A stretch of 43,629 nt of DNA from positions 1 to 43,629 of the forward strand of contig CANHLE010000019.1 in the NCBI GenBank assembly GCA_947461435.1, in the 5' to 3' direction. Every line of letters begins with the position of its first letter. Position 1 is the first letter of the stretch. The notes beneath the pieces are model-generated. The model ran no database searches. It worked only from the letters and a program-made list of their open reading frames with translations, and had not been told where the DNA came from. This stretch comes from Paracoccaceae bacterium. GTDB lineage: Bacteria; Pseudomonadota; Alphaproteobacteria; Rhodobacterales; Rhodobacteraceae. Both the position numbers and the translations under genes were made by a program. Below are positions 26,185-33,515 of this stretch, piece by piece.

Positions 26185-27353
26185 GGCTGCTGCGTGACAT
26201 CGTGGCCATAAAGCCAATCGAACCGCGACAGGGCAAATCCCGGCGCAAGCAGGCCTGACAGGCGCAGGCCCAGATGCGCAAAGGCCCGCAAAGGATCGCG
26301 CAGGTGATAGGCGCGGGCATTGCCGTTGGCGGCCGCGACGGTGCGGCTGGTGCGGGCGTGGCGGGCGGATTGATACTGGGACAAAGCCTGTGTCAGGTCT
26401 GGCGCACTTTGCAGCGTGCCGGCCAGAACAAAAGCATCTTCCAGCGCCATGCAGGCGCCTTGGGCCAGGAAGGGCAAGGTCGGATGCGCGGCATCCCCAA
26501 GAAGGGCGGCCGCGCCTTTTGGCAGGGCGCGGCCCCAAAGCGGCGCGACCGGATGCCGGAACAGGCCCCAAAGCCAGACATCCTGCGCCTGATCCAGCCA
26601 AGCGCGCACTTTGGGATCAAAGGCTTCGAAGGCCAACTGCATCTCCATCGGATCGTCGCGCAGGGTCCAGCTTTCCTGCGTCCAGCTGCGGCGCTCTTCC
26701 ACGGCGACGATGTTGCGCAGGGTTCCGCCGCGCAAGGGATAGCTGACCAGATGGCGCCCCGGGCCCATGAAAACCTCGGCCTCGGGGGGGGCATCGGTTT
26801 CGCAGGGGATCAAGGCGCGCCAAGCGACCTGTCCGGTGAAAAACGGCGTCTGCGGGCCATTAAGGGCAGCGCGAACGTGCGAATGCAGGCCGTCCGCGCC
26901 GATCAGAAGATCGACCTCTTGGGGGCCGTCCATGGTCGTCAGACGGGGGCGGTCGCCCGACAGATCGATGCTGAGCACCTTTTGCGTCAGCGCGATTTGC
27001 GCGCCTGCCGCCTCGGCCGCGGCTTTCAGGGCTGCGATCAGATCGGCGCGGTGCACAAAAAGATAGTCCTGATCGGGGCGCAGACGCGCCAGATCCAGAC
27101 GCAGAACGCGGCGCGCATCGGCCCCATTGCGCAGAACAACGGCCTGCGCCCGCGTGCCGTCTACCGCGACCCCCAAGGCGCGCAGCACCGCCGCCCCGTT
27201 GGGCGAAATCTGCAGCCCTGCCCCCACCTCGCGAATCGCATCGGCCTGTTCCAGAACGCGCACCTGCGCCCCGCGCTGCGCCAGCGCGCAGGCCAGACAA
27301 AGCCCGGCCACCCCGGCCCCGACAACCGTGATCTGAAGTGATGCAAGGTGCAT
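26181..27353 (-). CDS. FAD-dependent aromatic monooxygenase-like protein
   Basis: A 390-residue class A flavoprotein monooxygenase of the salicylate-hydroxylase / UbiH-like group. It has the Rossmann GxGxxG as VVGAGVAGLCLACAL near residue 10, the DG motif LLIGADGLHSHVRAAL near residue 150, and the GD motif LLGDAAHPTLPFLAQGACMALEDA near residue 285. FAD and NAD(P)H use follow from these. The substrate, probably a phenolic compound, is not clear, and no ring-cleavage genes are near. GGAGGG ribosome site. The dksA terminator lies just upstream, so it has its own promoter in the short gap or depends on read-through. Confidence 0.85.
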   Translation of the reverse strand: MHLASLQITVVGAGVAGLCLACALAQRGAQVRVLEQADAIREVGAGLQISPNGAAVLRALGVAVDGTRAQAVVLRNGADARRVLRLDLARLRPDQDYLFVHRADLIAALKAAAEAAGAQIALTQKVLSIDLSGDRPRLTTMDGPQEVDLLIGADGLHSHVRAALNGPQTPFFTGQVAWRALIPCETDAPPEAEVFMGPGRHLVSYPLRGGTLRNIVAVEERRSWTQESWTLRDDPMEMQLAFEAFDPKVRAWLDQAQDVWLWGLFRHPVAPLWGRALPKGAAALLGDAAHPTLPFLAQGACMALEDAFVLAGTLQSAPDLTQALSQYQSARHARTSRTVAAANGNARAYHLRDPLRAFAHLGLRLSGLLAPGFALSRFDWLYGHDVTQQP

Positions 27354-27365
27354 GCGGCCCTCCGA

Positions 27366-27397
27366 AACGAAAACGCCGAACCTGATCGGTTCGGCGT
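27366..27397 (-). terminator. dksA terminator
   Basis: ACGCCGAACC / GGTTCGGCGT perfect 10-bp stem with a 5-base loop. On the minus strand it is followed by TTTCGTTTC. It lies about 50 bases past the dksA stop. Confidence 0.82.
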
Positions 27398-27449
27398 CAG
27401 TCTTTCCTGTTCCAAGCCGCGCCGCAAGGACGGGCGATGCCGCAGGGGG

Positions 27450-27872
27450 TCAATCGTCGCGGTGCACTTTTTCGCGGCGTTCGTGCTTTTCCTGCGCTTC
27501 GAGCGTCATGGTGGCAATCGGGCGCGCATCCAGACGCTTCAGGCTGATCGGCTCTCCGGTAACTTCGCAGTACCCAAATTCGCCATTTTCGATCCGGCGC
27601 AGGGCCGCATCAATCTTGGACACCAATTTACGCTGACGATCCCGGGTGCGCAATTCCAGCGCACGATCCGTCTCTTCCGAGGCGCGGTCTGCCAAATCCG
27701 GAACCGACCGCGCGGATTCTTGCAGATTGTCGATCGTTTCTGCCGATTGATCCAGAAGCTCTTGCTTCCAGACCAACAACTTGCGCCGGAAATATTCCAA
27801 CTGGCGGTCGTTCATAAAATTTTCGTCCTCAGCAGGACGGTAGTCCTCTGGCAGGAACAGTTCGGCTTTCAT
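27450..27872 (-). CDS. dksA: DksA, one-cysteine (C-T-T-A) RNA polymerase regulator
   Basis: Binds the RNA polymerase secondary channel and, with ppGpp, resets promoter choice in starvation. The 140-residue product has the coiled coil with the tip residues Asp59, Asp62 and Ala64 (PDLADRA), equivalent to D71/D74/A76 of E. coli. The zinc-finger positions C-x2-C-x17-C-x2-C read Cys102, Thr105, Thr123, Ala126, so zinc cannot be held in the classical way. This C-T-T-A pattern is that of R. sphaeroides RSP_2654, shown to act like DksA. The start chosen has GGAG upstream; an in-frame start 30 bases earlier is possible. Divergent from moxR. Confidence 0.95.
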   Translation of the reverse strand: MKAELFLPEDYRPAEDENFMNDRQLEYFRRKLLVWKQELLDQSAETIDNLQESARSVPDLADRASEETDRALELRTRDRQRKLVSKIDAALRRIENGEFGYCEVTGEPISLKRLDARPIATMTLEAQEKHERREKVHRDD

Positions 27873-28033
27873 CGCAGCACACTCCACATCTTGGGCGATC
27901 ATCGTCGAACAGCGGCTTCGACAACCCGTCCTTGTGTCTGGGCGGTGCCATAAAGGATTGCGCCCCTCTTGTCACTAGCGGTTGCCACAAATTCGCGTGG
28001 GACATAGGGTTCGCCTAAAAATAGGAAGCCGTC

Positions 28034-28873
28034 ATGTCATTCGCCTCAACCGACCGATACATCGCCACCGAAGATCTGCGCGCTGCCGTCAATGCCGCCG
28101 TCACGCTGCAACGCCCGCTTTTGGTCAAAGGAGAGCCGGGTACCGGAAAGACGGAGCTTGCCCGGCAGGTGGCCACGGCCTTGGGGATGGAGTTGATGGA
28201 ATGGCACATCAAATCCACCACCAAAGCGGCGCAGGGCCTGTATGAATATGACGCTGTCAGCCGTCTGCGAGACAGCCAGTTGGGCGAGGCGCGGGTGCAT
28301 GACGTTGGCAATTACATTCGGCGCGGCAAGTTGTGGCAAGCCTTTGCGGCTGAGCAGCGGGTGGTTTTGCTGATTGACGAAGTGGACAAGGCCGACATCG
28401 AGTTTCCGAACGATCTTTTGCAAGAATTGGACCGGATGGAGTTTCATGTCTATGAAACCGGCCAAACCGTGCGCGCCCTGCATCGCCCGGTGGTGATCAT
28501 TACCTCGAACAACGAAAAGGATTTGCCCGACGCCTTCTTGCGCCGCTGCTTTTTCCACTTCATCCGCTTTCCAGACCCACAAACGCTGGCCGCCATTGTG
28601 CGGGTGCATTTTCCGGGGATCAAAGAGGCGCTTTTGACGGCTGCCTTGACCCAGTTCTTTGAAATCCGTGAGACGCCGGGGCTGAAAAAGCGGCCCTCCA
28701 CCTCGGAGGTGCTGGACTGGCTGAAACTGTTGTTGGCCGAGGACCTGACGCCCGAAGACCTGCGGCGCGAGGGAAAGACCGCCTTGCCGAAACTTTACGG
28801 TGCGCTTTTGAAGACGGAACAGGATGTGCAACTGTTTGAGAGGCTGGCCTTCATGGCCCGCGCCGGACGATGA
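28034..28873 (+). CDS. MoxR-family AAA+ ATPase
   Basis: A 279-residue AAA+ ATPase of the MoxR/CbbQ-NorQ type that acts as a metal-insertion or protein-maturation chaperone with a VWA-domain partner. Walker A is GEPGTGKT at residues 33-40, Walker B is VVLLIDEVDKAD, and sensor 1 is VVIITSNNEKDLPDAFLRRC with an arginine finger. The cognate VWA gene is 2.1 kb downstream rather than adjacent, with a lipoprotein and a small membrane protein between. AGGA ribosome site. Client protein unknown. Confidence 0.9.
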   Translation: MSFASTDRYIATEDLRAAVNAAVTLQRPLLVKGEPGTGKTELARQVATALGMELMEWHIKSTTKAAQGLYEYDAVSRLRDSQLGEARVHDVGNYIRRGKLWQAFAAEQRVVLLIDEVDKADIEFPNDLLQELDRMEFHVYETGQTVRALHRPVVIITSNNEKDLPDAFLRRCFFHFIRFPDPQTLAAIVRVHFPGIKEALLTAALTQFFEIRETPGLKKRPSTSEVLDWLKLLLAEDLTPEDLRREGKTALPKLYGALLKTEQDVQLFERLAFMARAGR

Positions 28874-29436
28874 CCATTGGGCCCGCGCAGGAAACGCCAA
28901 GGCAGAGAATCGGGCAATTTAGCCCAAGTTTGGCCACAATCCTGACACAAATCGATCACGTAAATATGTTTTCTGAAATATATTGTATTTTTTCGTGATA
29001 GTTGCGTCCAAATCTGGCGGTCATCCTGAACCTGTCCCCCAGTCCTAGTAAACGCGCGATTCACCAAATTCCCCATCATTGACATAAAGCCGCCCCTGTA
29101 ACGACACTTCGGCAGTGTCTTGTCACAGTTAGTGATCCTCTGCCTGAATGAGGTCGCGAAACAGGGTGGTCGGGGCTGACCTGCCGGTCCGTCTTGGTGC
29201 TTTGGGGAACATGCCCCGGGCCCGCATCCTGTGTCATTGGTCTGACCTGCTCGCCAGGCCAAGACGTCTTAGGGCAGAGGGAACGCAGACTGGGAAACGG
29301 ATGTGCATTTGCATGACGTTGGCAAGGCTTTTGCACGGGGGTGCGGGCTTTGGCAAATTCATGACAGCCGCCCGCACCCCCATTTTGAATTTAAGTTGGG
29401 CGGGGGGACCGCCAAAGCATATAAAGGCTGCCACCT
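28874..29436. other. 563-base non-coding gap with inverted repeats
   Basis: No convincing coding frame on either strand. It contains an AT-rich stretch (about 28955-28999) bounded by ATCACG and CGTGAT, unlike the GC-rich surroundings. It also has an 8-bp inverted repeat CGTCTTGG (29190-29197) / CCAAGACG (29259-29266) enclosing a smaller GGGG/CCCC hairpin, and a strong GC hairpin near its right end, listed separately. TGACCTGC occurs twice, 60 bases apart. It could hold promoters, a long 5' leader or a small RNA. Confidence 0.6.
29337..29381 (+). promoter_or_regulatory. 12-bp GC hairpin in the DUF2927 gene leader
   Basis: GGGGGTGCGGGC / GCCCGCACCCCC pair perfectly over 12 bp. Inside, GGC/GCC adds 3 bp after a TTT bulge, leaving a 12-base loop. 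ATTTTGAATTTAAG follows, and the DUF2927 ATG is 56 bases downstream. It could be an attenuator-like terminator or an RNA structure controlling the gene. Confidence 0.6.
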
Positions 29437-30801
29437 ATGCGATTTATGCCAATGCTCAGCGTTGCGTTGCTTGTTTCCTGTGCCGCACCGCAAGCCAACC
29501 AAGTGTCCAAAAGCTATCCTGAGATGCAGCCGCAGGGGCTGAGCCTGCCAGCGATGCAAAGCTTTGCGCCGCAAGCCTTGGCCCCGATCGGACATTCCAA
29601 TGCCGAGCTTGCGCAATTGTTCCTGCGGTTGGAATTCCAGTTGGAAAGTGGCCGTGATTTGCTGCGGATGTCGCGGTTTGAAGGGCCGATCGGCATCGCC
29701 CTGACGGGCGAGGTTCCCAATGGCGCAAAGGCAGAATTGGCCCGTCTTGTCGCCCGCTTTCAATCCGAGGCGGGGCTGAATGTGCATATTGCTGAAACCG
29801 CCGAGTCTGCCTCTATCACGGTGAATTTTGTTCCCGGCGCGCAGATGAAACGTCTGGTCCCTTCGGCGGCCTGTTTTGTGGTGCCCGGCGTTCGGTCCTT
29901 GGACGAATACCGCGCGGCGCGCGGGACGGCGGCCGTGGATTGGGCCCATATCACCCAGCGCAGCCACGTGGCGGTTTTTGTGCCCGAAGGCACCAGCCCG
30001 CAAGAGGTGCGCGATTGCATGCACGAAGAACTGGCCCAAGCGATGGGTCCCCTGAACGATTTGTACGAATTGGGGGATTCGGTCTTTAATGACGATAACT
30101 TCAACACCGTTCTGACCGATTTCGACATGCTGATGTTGCGCCTGCATTACGCGCCCGAATTGCAAAGCGGCATGAACGAGGCGCAGGTGGCAAGCCTGAT
30201 CCCGGGGTTGCTGGCCCAGTATAACCCGGCCGGCAAAACCGCCAGCGGCATGGCGGCCCCTGCCCCCTCGCCCTTGAGTTGGAGCGTGCTGGTCAGCAAG
30301 GCTATGGGCCTTGGCGGGGTTGGTGGGCGCAAGGCCGCGGCCGAACAGATGATCGCCATGGCCGGCGCGCAAGGTTGGACCGACAGCCGGCTGGGGCTGG
30401 CCTATTTCCTGGCGGGCCGCTTAGCAGCGCAAACCAATGCTGCCAAGGCCATCGCCTATTTCGATCAGGCGTCGCAGGTCTATCGCCGCGTGCCCAATGG
30501 CGGGCTTCATGCGGCGCATGTCGATTTGCAACTGGCAGCCATTGCCCTTTCGGCAAATCAGAACGAGCAGGCCATCGCCTTTATCGATCGGTCGATCGGG
30601 GCGGTCAAAGCCGGGCAAAACGCGGCCATGCTTTCGACCATGATGCTGATCAAGGCCGAGGCGCTGGAGGATCTGGGCCGCGACCAAGAGGCTCAGTCCT
30701 TGCGTCTCGACACTCTGGGATGGGCGCGGTATGGCTTTGGCTCGGATCAGGCGCTGCGGGCGAAAACGGCGGAAATCGCCGCGCTGGCCGCGCGCGGATA
30801 G
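29437..30801 (+). CDS. DUF2927 lipoprotein with HEExxQ motif and TPR-like C-terminus
   Basis: A 454-residue predicted lipoprotein (MRFMPMLSVALLVSC, lipid Cys15). Residues about 55-250 match DUF2927: LFLRLEFQ, FVPGVRSLDEYRA-like strands, then CMHEELAQAMGPLNDLYELG and SVFNDDNFNTVLTDFD with LHYAPELQSGM. HEELAQ (His196-Glu197) resembles a zinc-peptidase HEExxQ/HExxH helix, so a metalloprotease fold is plausible but untested. Residues about 320-440 are helical with TPR-like pairs (AKAIAYFDQASQVYRRV, QNEQAIAFIDRSIGAV, ALEDLGRDQEAQSLR). Followed by the 61-residue membrane protein and the VWA gene in one run. Probably faces the periplasm. Confidence 0.82.
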   Translation: MRFMPMLSVALLVSCAAPQANQVSKSYPEMQPQGLSLPAMQSFAPQALAPIGHSNAELAQLFLRLEFQLESGRDLLRMSRFEGPIGIALTGEVPNGAKAELARLVARFQSEAGLNVHIAETAESASITVNFVPGAQMKRLVPSAACFVVPGVRSLDEYRAARGTAAVDWAHITQRSHVAVFVPEGTSPQEVRDCMHEELAQAMGPLNDLYELGDSVFNDDNFNTVLTDFDMLMLRLHYAPELQSGMNEAQVASLIPGLLAQYNPAGKTASGMAAPAPSPLSWSVLVSKAMGLGGVGGRKAAAEQMIAMAGAQGWTDSRLGLAYFLAGRLAAQTNAAKAIAYFDQASQVYRRVPNGGLHAAHVDLQLAAIALSANQNEQAIAFIDRSIGAVKAGQNAAMLSTMMLIKAEALEDLGRDQEAQSLRLDTLGWARYGFGSDQALRAKTAEIAALAARG

Positions 30802-30808
30802 CGGGGCG

Positions 30809-30835
30809 TTTTGCCCCCGGGATTTGGGGGCGAAA
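30809..30835 (+). promoter_or_regulatory. hairpin covering the ribosome site of the small membrane protein
   Basis: TTTTGCCCCC / GGGGGCGAAA form a 10-bp stem with one G-U pair and a 7-base loop, ending three bases before the next ATG. No U-run follows, so control of translation is more likely than termination. Confidence 0.5.
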
Positions 30836-30838
30836 GAG

Positions 30839-31024
30839 ATGATCGTTGCAACCTATTACGTGGCCGGGGGCGCCCGGTTTGGGGCGCTTTTGGGGGCGGG
30901 GCTGGCCAAGCGCCGGGGGGGACGCGCCGCAGATTTGCTGCATTATGCGGCGGTTCTGGCGATCATCTTTGCGCTGGCCGGTCTGTTTCTGTCGGTCGTG
31001 CTTGGCCGCGGCGTGGCGGGATAA
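30839..31024 (+). CDS. 61-residue membrane protein
   Basis: A short protein with one sure hydrophobic helix near residues 35-56 (HYAAVLAIIFALAGLFLSVVLG) and a weaker hydrophobic N-terminal part (VATYYVAGGARFGALLGAGLA) split by KRRGGR. No family known to me. It ends 4 bases before the VWA start and begins 37 bases after the DUF2927 stop, so it is locked into that run of genes, the main argument for its being real. Confidence 0.65.
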   Translation: MIVATYYVAGGARFGALLGAGLAKRRGGRAADLLHYAAVLAIIFALAGLFLSVVLGRGVAG

Positions 31025-31028
31025 GCCG

Positions 31029-32207
31029 ATGTTTCTGCCCTTCTTCCACAGCTTGCGGAAGGAAGGTGTGCCGGTGTCGCTGCGCGAACATCTGGCTTTT
31101 CTGGAAGGGATGGCGGCCGGTCTGGTGACCTATGATCTGGACGGGTTTTATTACCTGGCCCGAACGATTCTGGTCAAAGACGAGCGGCATCTTGACCGGT
31201 TTGACCGGGCTTTTTCGGCCGCCTTCAAAGGGGTGGAAAGCCTGAGCGACGCGCAGGTTCTGGAAGCGATGGACCTGCCGCGCGAATGGCTGGAAAAGCT
31301 GCTGGAGCGGCAATTGACCGACGCCGAGAAGGCCGAAGTTCAGGCCCTTGGCGGATTTGAGGCCTTGATGGAGACGCTGCGCGCCCGATTGGACGAACAA
31401 AAGGCGCGCCATCAGGGGGGCAACAAATGGGTGGGAACGGCCGGAACCTCGCCCTTTGGGGCCTATGGGTATAATCCCGAAGGGGTGCGCATCGGACAGG
31501 ATGGCAGCCGCCATCAGCGGGCCGTCAAGGTGTGGGACAAGCGGGAATTTCGCAATCTGGACGATCAGGTTGAACTGGGCACGCGCAACATCAAGGTGGC
31601 GCTGCGCCGTTTGCGCCGCTGGGCCCGCGACGGGGCGGCAGAAGAGCTGGACCTGGATGGCACCATTCGCGCCACGGCCCAGAACGGGTGGCTGGATGTC
31701 AAGACGCGGCCTGAACGGCGCAATGCGGTCAAGGTCTTGTTGTTTCTGGATATCGGCGGATCGATGGATCCTTATATCCGCGTGATGGAAGAATTGTTCA
31801 GCGCCGCGCGCGCCGAATTCAAACATCTGCAACACTTCTATTTTCACAACTGCCTGTATGAGGGCCTGTGGCGCGACAACAGCCGACGTTGGAACGAACA
31901 GATCCCGACATGGGATGTCTTGCGCAGCTATGGGAGCGACTACAAAGCCATCTTTGTTGGCGATGCCTCGATGAGCCCTTATGAGATCACGCAGATCGGC
32001 GGCGCGAACGAGCACTGGAATGCCGAATCTGGCAAGACCTGGCTGGAACGGGCCTGCGCCCAGTGGCCAAGCCATGTGTGGATCAACCCCGCGCCCGAGC
32101 CCTATTGGGGCCATACCCAATCCATCCGGGTGATCCAGTCGATCATGGGGCCGATGGTGCCCATGACGTTGGACGGGATCAGCCGCGGCATCAAGGCGCT
32201 GCGATGA
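31029..32207 (+). CDS. VWA-domain protein, CoxE-like MoxR partner
   Basis: A 392-residue soluble protein: N-terminal helical region (FFHSLRKEGVPVSLREHLAFLEGM) and C-terminal von Willebrand A domain. The MIDAS loop reads LFLDIGGSMDPYI, Asp241-x-Gly-x-Ser245, the DxGGS variant usual in this family. HNCLYEGLWRDNSRRW and VGDASMSPYEI follow. Such proteins pair with MoxR ATPases for maturation of metalloenzymes or membrane complexes. Here it is fourth after moxR, behind the DUF2927 and small membrane genes, and is followed by an M48 peptidase gene. Confidence 0.9.
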   Translation: MFLPFFHSLRKEGVPVSLREHLAFLEGMAAGLVTYDLDGFYYLARTILVKDERHLDRFDRAFSAAFKGVESLSDAQVLEAMDLPREWLEKLLERQLTDAEKAEVQALGGFEALMETLRARLDEQKARHQGGNKWVGTAGTSPFGAYGYNPEGVRIGQDGSRHQRAVKVWDKREFRNLDDQVELGTRNIKVALRRLRRWARDGAAEELDLDGTIRATAQNGWLDVKTRPERRNAVKVLLFLDIGGSMDPYIRVMEELFSAARAEFKHLQHFYFHNCLYEGLWRDNSRRWNEQIPTWDVLRSYGSDYKAIFVGDASMSPYEITQIGGANEHWNAESGKTWLERACAQWPSHVWINPAPEPYWGHTQSIRVIQSIMGPMVPMTLDGISRGIKALR

Positions 32208-32286
32208 CAAAGGCGCAGGTTTGGAAAAAATCGGCCCGGGCCAGATCGGCCCTTTTCCAGCGCGCGGCCGCGCCTATATCTGGTAC

Positions 32287-32970
32287 ATGATCCGAGTTGT
32301 GCCCCTGTTGCTGGCCGTGGCCTATGCCGTCTTGATGCTGCGGTTTTCCGTTTGGCAAACCAAACGCACCTTGGATGCGCAGTCCAAACCCTTGACTGAC
32401 CCTGATCTGAAGGCGTTGACCCGGCAGATGGCCAGCGCCTTGGAGGTGCCCGAAATTGAGGTTTCGGTCTATCAGATCGATGCGGTCAACGGATTGGCGG
32501 CCCCCGATGGGCGGATCTTCCTGACGCAAGGGTTCTTGGCCCGCAAGGCCGCGGGCGAGGTCAGCGACCACGAGTTGGCCTCTGTGATCGCGCATGAATT
32601 GGGCCATGTCGCACTGGGCCATTCGCGGCGGCGCATGGTTGATTTCACCGGACAGAATGCGGTTTTTGTGCTGCTTTCGGCGCTGCTGAACCGCTTTTTG
32701 CCGATTGTCGGGGTTTGGTTGGCGCGGATCATTTCAACCGCGTTGATGGCCCGCCTGTCGCGCCGCGACGAATTTGAAGCCGATGCCTGGGCCACGGCGC
32801 TGTTGATCAAATCGGGGATCGGGACGGCACCGCAAAAATCGTTGTTTCGCAAGCTGGAAGGATTGACCGGCCCCAAGGCGCAAGGCGTGCCCGCGTGGTT
32901 GCTAAGCCATCCCCACACGGCCGAGCGTATCGCGGCGATTGAGGCGAACGAGGCCCGCTGGGGGGTTTAG
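32287..32970 (+). CDS. M48-family zinc metallopeptidase
   Basis: A 227-residue membrane-linked protease. One N-terminal hydrophobic helix (MIRVVPLLLAVAYAVLML), zinc motif IAHELGHVALGH with His103-Glu104-x2-His107, a second hydrophobic region (FVLLSALLNRFLPIVGVWLARIIS), and the third-ligand segment SRRDEFEADAWATALL. Related to HtpX and to Oma1-type quality-control proteases. The ATG used gives a clean membrane start; an in-frame TTG upstream is less likely. The gap to the VWA gene is 79 bases, probably the same transcript. The stop overlaps that of the opposing PIN gene. Confidence 0.88.
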   Translation: MIRVVPLLLAVAYAVLMLRFSVWQTKRTLDAQSKPLTDPDLKALTRQMASALEVPEIEVSVYQIDAVNGLAAPDGRIFLTQGFLARKAAGEVSDHELASVIAHELGHVALGHSRRRMVDFTGQNAVFVLLSALLNRFLPIVGVWLARIISTALMARLSRRDEFEADAWATALLIKSGIGTAPQKSLFRKLEGLTGPKAQGVPAWLLSHPHTAERIAAIEANEARWGV

Positions 32971-33509
32971 GCCGACAGGGCCTTGCCCAGACGGTGCAGT
33001 TGCACCCGCTTCATCAGGGCCTTGATCGGCATTGGCTGGCCCGACAACCGCTGCGCGGTGGCGCGCACGCCTTCGACGATCTGGGCCACGGTTTGCGGGT
33101 GACGGCTGTGCAGTTCCCACAAAAACCCATCCGGATCGCGCCGTTCGATCTGCCATTCGGCCAGCACGGGGCGGGGAAAATCCTGCGCGTTGAAGGTCAC
33201 GATCGCATCGGCATGGGCCGAAATTGCCACGGCCAGAACATGGATGTCATTGGCATCTGGCAGGGATAGTTTCGCCTCGATGTTAGGCTGGGCCTCTTGC
33301 AGGGCGCGGGGGAAGGCGGCCTTGGCCAGCGCGGCATCGCCGCGGGCAATCTCTTGCGCTGCGGGGCCGATCTTGGCCGTGGCCAGAACCCATTCGCGCA
33401 AGATGCGGTCGGACCAGACCGGATCGTACAGCCCGGCCCGCGCCACCCCCAGCAGGATTTCGCGCAGGACCGTCGGGTACAAAACGCAGGCATCCAGAAC
33501 CACCCGCAT
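32967..33509 (-). CDS. PIN-domain protein (RSP_2648-type)
   Basis: A 180-residue PIN-fold protein. Acidic residues that would hold Mg appear in MRVVLDACVLYP (Asp6), near ILREWVLATAK (Glu), in LSLPDANDIHVLAVAI (Asp) and VTFNAQDFP. PIN domains are ribonucleases, often toxins, but no antitoxin-sized gene adjoins it. The neighbour, 6 bases away on the same strand, is an RNA methyltransferase, so an RNA-processing role may fit better. I recall the NCBI family name RSP_2648 for this group, defined from R. sphaeroides. Confidence 0.83.
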   Translation of the reverse strand: MRVVLDACVLYPTVLREILLGVARAGLYDPVWSDRILREWVLATAKIGPAAQEIARGDAALAKAAFPRALQEAQPNIEAKLSLPDANDIHVLAVAISAHADAIVTFNAQDFPRPVLAEWQIERRDPDGFLWELHSRHPQTVAQIVEGVRATAQRLSGQPMPIKALMKRVQLHRLGKALSA

Positions 33510-33515
33510 CGCCCG

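Noticed and set aside
29148-29522. 124-codon frame in the 563-base gap running into the DUF2927 gene
   Set aside because: No ribosome site, no domain, no membrane or signal pattern, and it overlaps the lipoprotein start in another frame.
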